Below are positions 52,525 through 63,754 of a DNA stretch of 64,000 bases, piece after piece. Positions within the stretch are counted from its first letter, which is position 1. Every line of letters starts with the position of its first letter. A program made the translations under genes and the position numbers. The notes under the pieces are model-generated. The model was not told where the DNA came from. It made no database searches and saw only the letters and a list, made by a program, of their open reading frames with translations. Source of the DNA: Acidimicrobiaceae bacterium (GTDB taxonomy: Bacteria; Actinomycetota; Acidimicrobiia; Acidimicrobiales; Ilumatobacteraceae); assembly GCA_016722025.1 (NCBI GenBank), contig JADKGZ010000003.1, forward strand, positions 310,001 to 374,000, read 5' to 3'.

Positions 52525-52655
52525 GCCGAAAGACGGTGGCGACCCTTGGCGCGACGGGACTTCAACACTGCCCTGCCGGCTCGGGTGCTCATGCGGTGGC
52601 GGAAGCCGTGCTTCTTGGCACGGCGACGATTGTTCGGTTGGTAGGTGCGCTTCAC
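52521..52655 (-). CDS. rpmH: 50S ribosomal protein L34
   Basis: 44 residues beginning with GTG: VKRTYQPNNRRRAKKHGFRH, then RMSTRAG, to GRHRLSA. All conserved basic residues are present. First gene of the rpmH-rnpA-yidD-yidC-jag operon, divergent from dnaA. Confidence 0.95.
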   Translation of the reverse strand: MKRTYQPNNRRRAKKHGFRHRMSTRAGRAVLKSRRAKGRHRLSA

Positions 52656-52960
52656 GCAGCCCTCCTCGAGCCACTTTGTGGTGGCGGTTCAGCAAAGACG
52701 ACAAGTTGCCATGGCGCGCCGCTGCTACCAGCGACGCCAAAGGCCAGTCGCCAAGGCTAGAGGCGCGCGCGCCTGAGTGGCAACCGAGCGGCCAGGAAGC
52801 CCACCGCGAACCGGCAGCACGACGGAGAGCGATGCCGACCGAACAGCGGCGTCTTGCGGTCGGGCGCGCGCCTGCTAGCGTGCCCCCTCTGATCTGTGAC
52901 TTGTCCACACGATGTGGACAAGCATGTGGACAGTACGTGACCGATTGAGAGGAGGCGCTG
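52656..52960. other. rpmH-dnaA intergenic region with DnaA boxes
   Basis: Three boxes lie close together near dnaA: TTGTCCACA at 52901-52909, its complement TGTGGACAA at 52913-52921 and TGTGGACAG at 52925-52933. A TAGCGT hexamer near 52876 could be the -10 of dnaA, which has a GAGAGGAGG ribosome binding site ahead of GTG 52961. The arrangement suggests autoregulation by DnaA and possibly an origin element. No coding sequence is seen in the rest of the interval. Confidence 0.7.
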
Positions 52961-54364
52961 GTGAGCGACCACGAACAGCTGTGGACAGCCGTTGCGCAAC
53001 TTCTTCGGGCCCAGGTGTCGGAGGCGGTGTGGTTCTCCACGTTCCAGGACGTGGTCGCCCTTGCGAGCGATTCGTCGATGCTGCGAGTCAGTGCACCCAA
53101 TGCGCACGCTCGCGACCGCATTCTGTCGCGCTACCTGCCGCTGGTGAGGGATGCTCTCGAAGAGATCGGTGCCAGCAACCTGCAGTTCGTCATCGAAGTG
53201 CAGCTGGCCGACAACGAGCCACAACCCGAGTGGGCGCCAGAAAGCAGCGGCAGAGACCCCGCCGGCCACACCGGCCAGGGCCACACCGGCGCACACAGCG
53301 AGGCGCCGACGGGCTCCAGCAGCAGCAACATGGCCGACACCGGCGGCATGAACCCCCGGTACACGTTCGAGACGTTCGTGAAGGGCGCCAGCAACCAGTT
53401 CGCACTGGCCGCGGCGTTGCGGGTCGCCGAGACACCCGGGCGCAGCTACAACCCGTTGTTCATCTACGGCTCCGCCGGCCTGGGCAAGACTCACCTGTTG
53501 CACGCCATCGGCCACTACGTGCACAACCACTACCAGCACGACGTGGTGCGCTACGTGAGCACAGAGACCTTCCTCAACGAGTACGTCGACGCCATCCGTA
53601 CCAACACCACCGCCAACTTCAAGCGTCGCTACCGCGACATCGACGTGCTGCTCATCGACGACATCCAGTTCATGGAGGGCAAAGAGGGCCTGCAGGAAGA
53701 GTTCTTCCACACGTTCAACTCGCTCCACGGCGCCAACAAGCAGATCGTCATCTCCAGCGACCGCATGCCCGATGCCATCCCCACGCTCGAGGAGCGCCTG
53801 CGCGGCCGATTCAAGTGGGGGCTCATCACCGACATCCAGCCACCAGATCTGGAGACTCGTCTCGCCATCTTGCGCAACAAGGCCGAGCGCGACCACAGCC
53901 CGGTGCCCGCCGACACGCTCGAGTTCATCGCGTCACGCATCACCACCAACATCCGCGAGTTGGAGGGCGCGCTCATCAGAGTCACCGCGTACGCCAGCCT
54001 CAACCACGTGCCGATCAGCACTCACATGGCCGAGGGCTTGTTGGGCGACCTCCTCACCGGCTCCTACGTGAAACCGCGCACCGACGAGGAACTGCTCAAC
54101 GAGATCGCCGTCATCCTCGGCTACAGCGTCGAGTCGCTGCGCGGCAAGAGCCGGCAGCGACCACTGGTCACGGCTCGCCAGACCGCCATGTACGTGTTCC
54201 GCGACCTCACCGATCTGAGCTACCCGGCCATTGCTCGCCTCTTCGGCGGCCGCGATCACACCACGGTCATCCATGCCGTCGACAAGATCCAGCGGCTGAT
54301 GAAGGAACGCAAGCAGATCTACGACCAGGTGACCGACCTCGTGCAGCGACTGAAGAAGGCATGA
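52961..54364 (+). CDS. dnaA: Chromosomal replication initiator DnaA
   Basis: 467 residues. Domain I is about 1-85, domain II is a short Gly/Ser/His-rich linker (about 85-130), and domain III is AAA+ with Walker A GSAGLGKTHLLHAIG, Walker B VLLIDDIQFM and sensor/finger residues. Domain IV ends with the DNA-binding signature FGGRDHTTVIHAVDKI. It binds DnaA boxes, melts oriC and loads DnaB. GTG start with a strong ribosome binding site. Confidence 0.97.
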   Translation: MSDHEQLWTAVAQLLRAQVSEAVWFSTFQDVVALASDSSMLRVSAPNAHARDRILSRYLPLVRDALEEIGASNLQFVIEVQLADNEPQPEWAPESSGRDPAGHTGQGHTGAHSEAPTGSSSSNMADTGGMNPRYTFETFVKGASNQFALAAALRVAETPGRSYNPLFIYGSAGLGKTHLLHAIGHYVHNHYQHDVVRYVSTETFLNEYVDAIRTNTTANFKRRYRDIDVLLIDDIQFMEGKEGLQEEFFHTFNSLHGANKQIVISSDRMPDAIPTLEERLRGRFKWGLITDIQPPDLETRLAILRNKAERDHSPVPADTLEFIASRITTNIRELEGALIRVTAYASLNHVPISTHMAEGLLGDLLTGSYVKPRTDEELLNEIAVILGYSVESLRGKSRQRPLVTARQTAMYVFRDLTDLSYPAIARLFGGRDHTTVIHAVDKIQRLMKERKQIYDQVTDLVQRLKKA

Positions 54365-54620
54365 GCGGGCCCGCCACCCTCGCTGCCGGCACGCGCCGGG
54401 CTGTGCATGACCTGTGGGGTACGGTGCACCCGGCGGGGGACAACAGCAAGTTGTCCCCCGAACTACACGAGGGTGATCTTTCACCTGTGCACGCGTGGGG
54501 AAACCCGTGTGCACAGACTTTCGCCACCTACGCTGGGCAAACAAGGGGTTGTGCACAATCCACAGCCCTTATTACCTCTATTACCTTTGTACATCACCCC
54601 ATGACGCGAAAGGGAACGCT
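54365..54620. other. oriC: dnaA-dnaN intergenic region, oriC candidate
   Basis: The region holds DnaA-box-like sites: TTGTGCACA at 54549-54557 with the following AATCCACAG, and GTGTGCACAGA and CTGTGCACGCG nearby. An unusually AT-rich stretch near 54569-54592 is a candidate unwinding element in otherwise GC-rich DNA. The position between dnaA and dnaN is the usual actinobacterial origin. The box count is low, so the neighbouring rpmH-dnaA interval may contribute. Confidence 0.6.
54434..54460 (+). other. 11-bp perfect stem-loop after dnaA
   Basis: CGGGGGACAAC pairs perfectly with GTTGTCCCCCG around AGCAA. No T run follows. It could terminate or stabilise dnaA mRNA, and each arm resembles a degenerate DnaA box (TTGTCCCCC). 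Confidence 0.6.
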
Positions 54621-55715
54621 GTGAAGTTCCGTTGTGAACGTGAAGCGCTGGCCGAGGCGCTGGCCACCGCCGGTCGTGCAGCCACCGGTCGTACCGGCGC
54701 CCTGCCCGTGCTCTCCGGGCTCCGGCTCGAGCTCATTGGCAACCAACTGTCGGTCACGGGCACCGACCTCGATCTCACGATCCAGTTGTCGGTCGAGGTG
54801 GGTGGCGAGAGCGACGGTGGGGTGGTGCTGCCGGCGCGACTCGCTGCCGACATCGTTCGTTCGCTGGGCCAGGGCAAGGTCGATGTGGTTGTCGAGGGCG
54901 ACGACGTCACGATCAGCAACGGTCGGTCCAACTTCACGGTGCGGCCACTCAGCTTCGATGACTACCCGAAGCTGGCATCGCCGGTCAACACCTCGGTCAC
55001 GCTGCCGGCCGCCGAGTTCGGGGCCGCGCTGCGCCAGGTGGTGCGCGCCGCCAGCACCGACGAGGCACGGCCGATCCTCACCGGCGTGATGATGACCGCC
55101 GAAGGCGATGGCCTGCGCATGGTGGCCACCGACTCGTACCGGTTGGCCGTGCGCGATCTGGTCGGTCAACAGGTGCTGGCCGCCGACCAGAAGGTCATCA
55201 TCCCCGGGCGCGCCCTCACCGAGTTGCAGCGACTGGTGGGTGGGGGCGAAGAGGTCACCATGCGCCTCGGCGACCGCGACGCAACCTTCGAGGTCGGCAC
55301 CACCCGCCTCACCACCCGCCTCATCGAAGGTGAGTTCCCCAACTATCGCCAGCTCATCCCCGGATCGCACCCCAACACCCTCACGGTCGAGCGCGAGCCG
55401 CTGCTGGAGGCGATCCGGCGCGTGAAGATCCTGGCGAAGGACGCCACCCCGGTGCGGCTGCAGATGGGGGGCGACACGCTGCGCCTCACCGCCATCACGC
55501 AAGACGTCGGCAACGCGTCGGAAGAGCTCGACGCCCAGTACGTGGGCGCCGAGTTGACGGTGGCGTTCAATCCCGACTACTTCGCCGCCGGTGTCGAAGC
55601 GTGCATCGGCGACTCGATCACGCTCTCCACGCTCGATGCGCTCAAGCCGGCCGTGGTTCGCGGAGTGGGCATCGACGACTACCTGTACCTGCTGATGCCG
55701 GTGCGGGTGCCCTAA
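54621..55715 (+). CDS. dnaN: DNA polymerase III subunit beta (sliding clamp)
   Basis: 364 residues, normal length. Three similar domains are visible: MKFRCEREALAEALATAGRA (with the GTG read as Met), the central KLASPVNTSVTLPAAEFGAA, and the C-terminal end VVRGVGIDDYLYLLMPVRVP, which forms part of the peptide-binding pocket. It clamps polymerase to DNA. GTG 54621 matches the conserved N-terminus; frames upstream run through oriC. Confidence 0.96.
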   Translation: MKFRCEREALAEALATAGRAATGRTGALPVLSGLRLELIGNQLSVTGTDLDLTIQLSVEVGGESDGGVVLPARLAADIVRSLGQGKVDVVVEGDDVTISNGRSNFTVRPLSFDDYPKLASPVNTSVTLPAAEFGAALRQVVRAASTDEARPILTGVMMTAEGDGLRMVATDSYRLAVRDLVGQQVLAADQKVIIPGRALTELQRLVGGGEEVTMRLGDRDATFEVGTTRLTTRLIEGEFPNYRQLIPGSHPNTLTVEREPLLEAIRRVKILAKDATPVRLQMGGDTLRLTAITQDVGNASEELDAQYVGAELTVAFNPDYFAAGVEACIGDSITLSTLDALKPAVVRGVGIDDYLYLLMPVRVP

Positions 55716-55743
55716 CACCGCTGGCCCGTAGTGTGGCCTGCGC

Positions 55744-56826
55744 ATGATCGTTACTCGGCTCGAGCTCGTCGACTTCCGCAACTACGTCGAGGCATCGTTC
55801 CAGTTCCATCACGGCATCACCGCCATCGTCGGACTCAACGGGCAGGGCAAGACGAACCTCGCAGAGGCACTCGCGTACCTTGCGTCGCTCGACAGCTTTC
55901 GCGGAGCGCCCACCGACGCGCTCATCCGCGTTGGTGCCCAGACCGCTGTCGTGCGAGCAACAGTGCTGCACCCCGACGGACGCGAGTTACTGGTCGAGCT
56001 GGAGCTGTCGCGCCACGGCCGCACTCGAGTGCAGGTGAACAAGCAGAAGCTCGGCAGGTCGCGCGAGCTGTTGGGTGTGATGCGCGTGACGGTGTTCTCA
56101 CCCGACGATCTCGCGCTGGTGAAGGGCAGCCCGCAGGAACGGCGGCGCTTCATGGACGACACGCTCGTGGCGTTGGCCCTGAAGTACGACGCGTTGCGGT
56201 TGGAGCTGGATCGCATCGTGAAGCAGCGCAACACGTTGCTCAAGCAAGCGGCCGGCCGTCTCACCGACGAGCTCGACGTGACACTCGACGTGTGGGACGC
56301 GAAGTTCGCGCAGGTGGGCGATCAGTTCGGTCACGCCCGCGCGGTGCTGATCGCTCGCCTGTCGCCGATGGTTGCCGAGGCGTACGAGCAGCTGGCCGAT
56401 CGACGGAGCGTGGTCGACCTGCGCTACGAGCCGGCGTGGCGCGCACAGGGGTTTGTGACCGCACTGGCCGCGGCTCGCGGCGACGACGTGCGGCGCGGCG
56501 TCAGCACCGTCGGCCCGCATCGTGACGATGTGGAGCTGTTCATCGGCGGTCTGCCGGCGCGCACGCACGCGTCGCAGGGCGAACAACGAACGTTGGCGCT
56601 GGCGCTGCGGTTGGCAGGTCACCGAATGGTGGCCGAGAAGGCCGGCAGCAGCCCCGTGCTGGTGCTCGACGACGTGCTCAGCGAGCTCGACCCGCGGCGC
56701 TCGGCGGCGCTGCTCACCCACCTTCCACCCGGCCAGGTGGTGCTCACCACGGCGGGGGTGCTGCCAGCAGCAGCGCACCCCGACGCCATCGTGCGCATCG
56801 AATCGGGTGCGGTGCTGGCAGAGTGA
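55744..56826 (+). CDS. recF: DNA replication and repair protein RecF
   Basis: 360 residues. Walker A VGLNGQGKTNLAEALAY, the signature-region segment THASQGEQRTLALALRLAG and Walker B PVLVLDDVLSELDPRR are intact. It loads RecA at single-strand gaps with RecO and RecR. A TAGTGT hexamer lies nine bases before the ATG. Follows dnaN as usual. Confidence 0.95.
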   Translation: MIVTRLELVDFRNYVEASFQFHHGITAIVGLNGQGKTNLAEALAYLASLDSFRGAPTDALIRVGAQTAVVRATVLHPDGRELLVELELSRHGRTRVQVNKQKLGRSRELLGVMRVTVFSPDDLALVKGSPQERRRFMDDTLVALALKYDALRLELDRIVKQRNTLLKQAAGRLTDELDVTLDVWDAKFAQVGDQFGHARAVLIARLSPMVAEAYEQLADRRSVVDLRYEPAWRAQGFVTALAAARGDDVRRGVSTVGPHRDDVELFIGGLPARTHASQGEQRTLALALRLAGHRMVAEKAGSSPVLVLDDVLSELDPRRSAALLTHLPPGQVVLTTAGVLPAAAHPDAIVRIESGAVLAE

Positions 56827-56830
56827 TCCG

Positions 56831-57146
56831 GTGACGCGCGACGAACCGATTCGGCTGGGCGACAGCCTGCACCAGGTGGTGCGTGCGCTGCGCCCCGAAA
56901 CCGGCCCGGCGGCGGCCCCGGCGGCGGTGATGGGTGGAGTGTTCGGTCGCTGGGAGGAAGCCGTCGGCGAAGCGCTGGCGCTGCACGTGCAACCGGTGAA
57001 ACTGGACGGCACCACGCTGGTGGTGAAGGTCGACGACCCGGCCTGGGCGACGCAGTTGAAGTTCCTCGAGGGCACCCTGCGCAAGCGCCTGCTGGAGGTC
57101 GCCGGGGCGACCGATCGAGCGCATCGAAGTGCGCGTCGGCCGCTGA
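56831..57146 (+). CDS. DUF721 protein downstream of recF, C-terminal frameshift
   Basis: A small protein with the conserved core LGDSLHQVVRALRPETGPAA, GRWEEAVGEALALHVQPVKL and LVVKVDDPAWATQLKFLEGT, matching actinobacterial DUF721/DciA-like proteins between recF and gyrB. DciA proteins help load DnaB, though the match is by family only. As read, the frame runs on to 57220 with an Arg/Pro-rich tail. Removing one G from the GGGG near 57105 gives VAGRPIERIEVRVGR and a stop at 57144-57146, which is the usual family end, so a homopolymer indel is likely. Confidence 0.8.
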
Positions 57147-57419
57147 TCGAGGGCCTGGCCGGCAGTGGTGGGTGCCGGTGGCCCAATCGGGGGCGGGGGG
57201 TGGTGCGCGGCCCTCGCTGACTGGCGCCCCGGGCTTCTCCGGCGTGGGCGGTCACTGACCGTCTCCCTTGAAGTGTTCACCCTCCACCTCTTTGCGACAC
57301 CCCTCGGGTAGGCTGTGAACCACTCGCGACGACGGCTGAGAGCGCAGGGATCCAGCTCATGTGTCGCCAAGAAACCAGCAGGTCAACGCCTGTTTTCCCC
57401 CGAAACGATCGAGGTGCGC

Positions 57420-59378
57420 GTGTCGTCCGACACCAATCAAGCCAGCGCTAGTTACAGCGCCAAGGACATCCAGGTGCTGGAGGGTCTCGACCCGGTCAGA
57501 AAACGCCCCGGCATGTACATCGGGTCCACCGGTCTCGCTGGTCTCCACCACCTCATCTGGGAGGTCGTCGACAACTCGGTCGACGAGGCGATGGCGGGCT
57601 TCGCCACGCGGATCAACGTCACGCTGTTGGCCGATGGCGGCTGCCGCGTCGACGATGACGGTCGCGGTTTCCCGGTCGATCCGTACCCGTCGGGCCCACA
57701 CAAGGGCAAGAGCGCCGCCGAGGTGGTGCTCACGGTGCTGCACGCCGGCGGCAAGTTCGGTGGCGAGGGCTACAAGGTCTCCGGCGGTCTCCATGGCGTG
57801 GGCGTCAGCGTGGTCAACGCCCTCAGCGAACGGCTGCTCCTCGAAGTCGACAAGGGCGGCCGCCGCTACCAGCAGGAGTACGCCAAGGGCGGCAAGCCGC
57901 AGGGCAAGATCGCCGACATCGGGCCCACGCCGGCGCGCGGTCGCACCAGCGGTAGCACCGTCAGCTTCTGGCCCGATCCCACCGTGTTCGTCGCCGAAGG
58001 CACCGAGTTCGTCACCCGCACCGTGCTCGAGCGCCTGCAGACCATGGCATTCCTCAACAGAGGTCTCGAGATCGTCTTCAAGGACGAGCGTGAGGGCAAG
58101 CAGCAAGACGTCACGTTCCAGTACAAGGGCGGCATCGTCGACTTCGTCAAGCACCTCAACATGTCGAAGGAAGCCCTGTTCAGCAAGGTCGCGCACTACG
58201 AGGACGAAGACACCGAAGGTGGCCAAACCCTCGACATCGCCATCCAGTGGAACACGGGTTACTACGAGGGCATCCACGGGTACGCCAACGGCATCTCCAC
58301 CATCGAGGGTGGCATGCACGTGGAGGGGTTCAAGACCGCCCTCACCAGTGTCGTCAACAAGTACGCGCGCACGAAGAACCTGCTGAAGGAAAAGGACGAC
58401 AACCTGCTCGGCGAGGACATCCGCGAAGGCATCACCGCCATCGTCTCGGTGAAGTTGCGCGAGCCGCAGTTCGAGGGTCAGACCAAGGCCAAGTTGGGCA
58501 ACGTCCCCATGCGCAGCTTCGTGCAGAAGGCCACCAACGAACGCCTGGCCGAATGGCTGGAGGAGAACCCCACCGAGGCCAACAAGCTGGTCAAGAAGGG
58601 TCTCGCGGCCGCGCAGGCCCGAGTGGCGGCGAAGAACGCCCGCAACGCCATCCGGCGCAAGACCGCATTGGCCGGCGCCGGCATGCCCGACAAGCTGAAG
58701 GACTGCAGCAGCGGCAACCCCGAGGAGAGCGAGATCTTCATCGTCGAGGGCGACTCGGCGGGTGGCTCGGCGCTCAACGCCCGCGACCCCCGCACGCAGG
58801 CACTGCTGCCCATTCGCGGCAAGATCCTCAACGTCGAACGGTCACGCCTCGACAAGATGCTGAAGAACAACGAGATCCAGGCGCTCATCACCGCCATCGG
58901 TGGCGGCGTGGGCGACGAGTTCGATGCCGCCAAGGCCCGCTACCACAAGGTGATCATCCTGTGCGACGCCGATGTCGACGGCAGCCACATCCGCACGCTG
59001 CTGCTCACCTTCTTCTTCCGCCAGATGCGCACGATGGTCGAGGCCGGCTACGTCTACATCGCCCAGCCGCCGCTGTTCTCCACGCTGGTCGGCAAGGAGA
59101 AGATCTACCTCAAGGACGAGCACGCCAAGAACCGCTTCCTCGAGGCGCACCCCAACCACAAGAACGACTTCAACCGGTTGAAGGGCCTCGGCGAGATGGA
59201 CTGGGAAGAGCTGAAGCCCACCACGATGGACGTCAGCACCCGCACGCTGCTGCAGATCACCGTCGAGGAAGCCGCGCTGGCCGACGAGATCACCAGCGTG
59301 CTGATGGGCGACGACGTCGATCTCCGCAAGCAGTTCATCACCACCAACGCCCGCGACGTACGGAACCTGGACTTCTGA
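57420..59378 (+). CDS. gyrB: DNA gyrase subunit B
   Basis: 652 residues. The GHKL ATPase has DNSVDEAMAGFATRINVTL, DDDGRGFPVD and GGLHGVGVSVVNALS. The TOPRIM domain has IFIVEGDSAGGSALNARDPR and ILCDADVDGSHIRTLLLTFF, and the tail NRLKGLGEMDWEELKPTTMD binds GyrA. GTG 57420 gives the family N-terminus; the frame is open to 57315. A TAGGCT hexamer near 57309 suggests a ~100-base leader. Forms a unit with gyrA. Confidence 0.95.
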   Translation: MSSDTNQASASYSAKDIQVLEGLDPVRKRPGMYIGSTGLAGLHHLIWEVVDNSVDEAMAGFATRINVTLLADGGCRVDDDGRGFPVDPYPSGPHKGKSAAEVVLTVLHAGGKFGGEGYKVSGGLHGVGVSVVNALSERLLLEVDKGGRRYQQEYAKGGKPQGKIADIGPTPARGRTSGSTVSFWPDPTVFVAEGTEFVTRTVLERLQTMAFLNRGLEIVFKDEREGKQQDVTFQYKGGIVDFVKHLNMSKEALFSKVAHYEDEDTEGGQTLDIAIQWNTGYYEGIHGYANGISTIEGGMHVEGFKTALTSVVNKYARTKNLLKEKDDNLLGEDIREGITAIVSVKLREPQFEGQTKAKLGNVPMRSFVQKATNERLAEWLEENPTEANKLVKKGLAAAQARVAAKNARNAIRRKTALAGAGMPDKLKDCSSGNPEESEIFIVEGDSAGGSALNARDPRTQALLPIRGKILNVERSRLDKMLKNNEIQALITAIGGGVGDEFDAAKARYHKVIILCDADVDGSHIRTLLLTFFFRQMRTMVEAGYVYIAQPPLFSTLVGKEKIYLKDEHAKNRFLEAHPNHKNDFNRLKGLGEMDWEELKPTTMDVSTRTLLQITVEEAALADEITSVLMGDDVDLRKQFITTNARDVRNLDF

Positions 59379-59379
59379 C

Positions 59380-61854
<2,475 letters not shown>

Positions 61855-61937
61855 GCAACTCCACGTACCTTGCGCCTCGGCGCCGCCTTGCGGCTTGAGC
61901 CGCCACAACCGACAGCTGTTTCGAACGATCGGGTGTG

Positions 61938-62246
61938 ATGCGCGTGCGACAACGTACGGAGACGGGTCAGGCAACGGTGCTGCTGCTCGCGCTGGTGGTG
62001 CTGGCAGTGGTGACGATGGTGGCGACCGCCAGGTTCGGCGGCCGAGTGGTGACGCGCGAGCACGCACAGATCGCCGCCGATGCAGCGGCACTGGCAGGCA
62101 CCACTGGTGGCCGCGCCGCCGCCGAGCGCCTTGCCGCGGCCAACGGTGGTGTGGTGGTGGGCTTCAGCTGGGTGGGGGACGTGGTGCAGGTGACGGTGCG
62201 CGTGGATGACGCAGTGGCGACCGCCCGTGCCACGCGCGCCCCTTGA
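61938..62246 (+). CDS. TadE-like secretion-neighbourhood protein
   Basis: 102 residues. A hydrophobic N-terminal helix preceded by GQATVLLLALVVLAVVT resembles the TadE/pseudopilin start, and the region AQIAADAAALAGTTGGRAAA followed by AANGGVVVGFSWVGDVVQVT matches the actinobacterial TadE-like proteins that accompany Flp-pilus clusters. No other pilus gene is present, so this is an orphan. GTG 61935 is also possible. Confidence 0.7.
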   Translation: MRVRQRTETGQATVLLLALVVLAVVTMVATARFGGRVVTREHAQIAADAAALAGTTGGRAAAERLAAANGGVVVGFSWVGDVVQVTVRVDDAVATARATRAP

Positions 62247-62261
62247 CCACGCCGTGTTGCC

Positions 62262-62267
62262 TACACT
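62262..62267 (+). promoter_or_regulatory. -10 hexamer TACACT, leaderless promoter
   Basis: Ends six bases before GTG 62274 of the DUF3566 gene. Confidence 0.5.
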
Positions 62268-62273
62268 CGCCAC

Positions 62274-63473
62274 GTGGACAACGGCGTGCCTCCCACCGAC
62301 AAGCGCACGCCGCCGCGCCCCGCCGCACGGCCGAAGAAGAACGCGCGGTCGGCGCCGCCGGGCGATCCGCGCACGGAGGGTGCCAACGGCAGTGCGCACA
62401 GCGTCGGTGCGACATCGGGAAACGGGTCGGGGAACGGGAAGAGTGCCGAGACGACCGGCAGTGGCGACCGCGCGGTACCCAAGACACCCCGCCAACGCTC
62501 CAGCGCCGCCACCGCCACGCGCACGCACCACGCACCGTCGGCCGCCACCGTTGCCGCGCCGCCGGCCGTTGCCGCGCCGCCGGCCGTTGCCGCGCCACCC
62601 GCCGAGGTCGTGTTGCCCAGCGAGGTCGTGTTGCCCAGCGAGGTCGTGTTGCCCAGCGAGGTCGTCGACACAGTGCCGGCATCGGTCAGCCCTGCGCTCG
62701 ATTCGCCCACGGCCACAGCGGTTGCCGGCGGCAGCGTTGCGGCGGAGTTGGTGGCGTTGCCGCTGCCCGAGGCACCCCTCGATCTCTTCGCCGATCCGTT
62801 CGGAGTCGACGGTGTGCTCGCCGAGCAGGCGCGCATGCCGCTGCTGTTGCCACCGATCGTGCCGGGCGAGCCCGACGCGCTGGCCGCGCCACCGACGCCC
62901 GCCGGCGCGACGGTGCTGGTGCCGGTGGCGATGCCCGAGTTCACCGACACCGATGGCACCGATGGCATGCCCTCGTTGGCACGCCCGAAGAAGCCGATGC
63001 GGCCGTTGCGCAAGCCGATCACCGTGCAGCGCCGCCGGCCGCGAGTGCGCCGGGTCACCCGCGTGGTGCGCCACGTCGACACCTGGAGCGTGTTCAAGGT
63101 GGCACTGGTGTTCAACCTGTTCCTCTATGGGGTCTGCCTCACCGCTGGTGTGCTGTTGTGGCAGGTCGCGCAGAACACCGGCACCGTCGACAACATCGAG
63201 CGCTTCTTCGAGAGCTTCGGTTGGGAGACCTTCCAGCTCAAGGGCGGCGAGATCTTCCACAACTCGTGGATCGCCGGGCTGTTCCTCGTCGTCGGGTTCA
63301 CCGGGCTCGCGGTGCTGATGGCCACGCTGTTCAACCTGATCACCGACCTGGTCGGTGGCATTCGGGTGAGTGTGTTGGAGGAGGAAGTGGTGGCCCGCGA
63401 GGATCGCGGCTTGGGCTGGCGCCGCGGCGGGCGCAGCCGGCCGGTCGTGCCCGAGGAGAAGGAACCCGGTTGA
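62274..63473 (+). CDS. DUF3566 transmembrane protein
   Basis: 399 residues. The first ~255 are low-complexity and disordered, with Pro/Ala and EVVLPS tandem repeats. The C-terminal domain has RVVRHVDTWSVFKVALVFNL, two membrane helices (GVCLTAGVLLWQVA and GLFLVVGFTGLAVLMATLFN) and the closing NLITDLVGGIRVSVLEEE. This is the DUF3566 protein found directly after gyrA in actinobacteria (Rv0007 in M. tuberculosis); its role is unknown, with an envelope or division role suspected from position. The GTG start follows a TACACT hexamer. Confidence 0.9.
   Translation: MDNGVPPTDKRTPPRPAARPKKNARSAPPGDPRTEGANGSAHSVGATSGNGSGNGKSAETTGSGDRAVPKTPRQRSSAATATRTHHAPSAATVAAPPAVAAPPAVAAPPAEVVLPSEVVLPSEVVLPSEVVDTVPASVSPALDSPTATAVAGGSVAAELVALPLPEAPLDLFADPFGVDGVLAEQARMPLLLPPIVPGEPDALAAPPTPAGATVLVPVAMPEFTDTDGTDGMPSLARPKKPMRPLRKPITVQRRRPRVRRVTRVVRHVDTWSVFKVALVFNLFLYGVCLTAGVLLWQVAQNTGTVDNIERFFESFGWETFQLKGGEIFHNSWIAGLFLVVGFTGLAVLMATLFNLITDLVGGIRVSVLEEEVVAREDRGLGWRRGGRSRPVVPEEKEPG
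62604..62657 (+). repeat. 18-bp tandem repeat in the DUF3566 linker
   Basis: GAGGTCGTGTTGCCCAGC occurs three times, encoding EVVLPS. A GCCGTTGCCGCGCCGCCG repeat of similar period (VAAPPA) lies just upstream. Confidence 0.85.
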
Positions 63474-63513
63474 GGGTTTTCGTGCGCGCCCGCTAGCCTT
63501 GCCTACCGCTACT

Positions 63514-63587
63514 GGGGCTATAGCTCAGTCGGTTAGAGCGCATCCCTGATAAGGATGAGGTCACAAGTTCGATTCTTGTTAGCCCCA
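63514..63587 (+). tRNA. tRNA-Ile(GAT)
   Basis: The acceptor stem GGGGCTA pairs with TAGCCCC, the anticodon stem CATCC pairs with GGATG around CTGATAA (anticodon GAT), and the T arm is ACAAG-TTCGATT-CTTGT. CCA is not encoded (CAT follows), so the 3' end must be added by the CCA enzyme. Its place after gyrA is typical. Confidence 0.95.
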
Positions 63588-63594
63588 CATGGTG

Positions 63595-63637
63595 AATCCC
63601 CTGGCAAGTCGGCGAAAGACCGAACGGCCAGGGGATT
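63595..63637 (+). terminator. 11-bp stem-loop after tRNA-Ile
   Basis: AATCCCCTGGC (63595-63605) pairs perfectly with GCCAGGGGATT (63627-63637) around a loop that holds a smaller TCGG/CCGA stem. It begins eight bases after the tRNA and is followed by TTGTCG, so it is a probable transcript end, though without a long T run. Confidence 0.5.
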
Positions 63638-63754
63638 TGTCGTTCCGGCGTGAGGCAACCGTGATGCAACCCGACCGGCCGATCCTCGGTGGAGCGGGGG
63701 CAACCAGGGTGGGTGCCGAAGGTACCCGTTGCAGTGGGTGGGGCGCCGTGGTAC
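63638..63754. other. Interval without a recognisable gene
   Basis: Short frames here have no domain similarity I can see, and the minus-strand reading of the tRNA is a known shadow. No integrase or transposase is visible. Confidence 0.4.
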
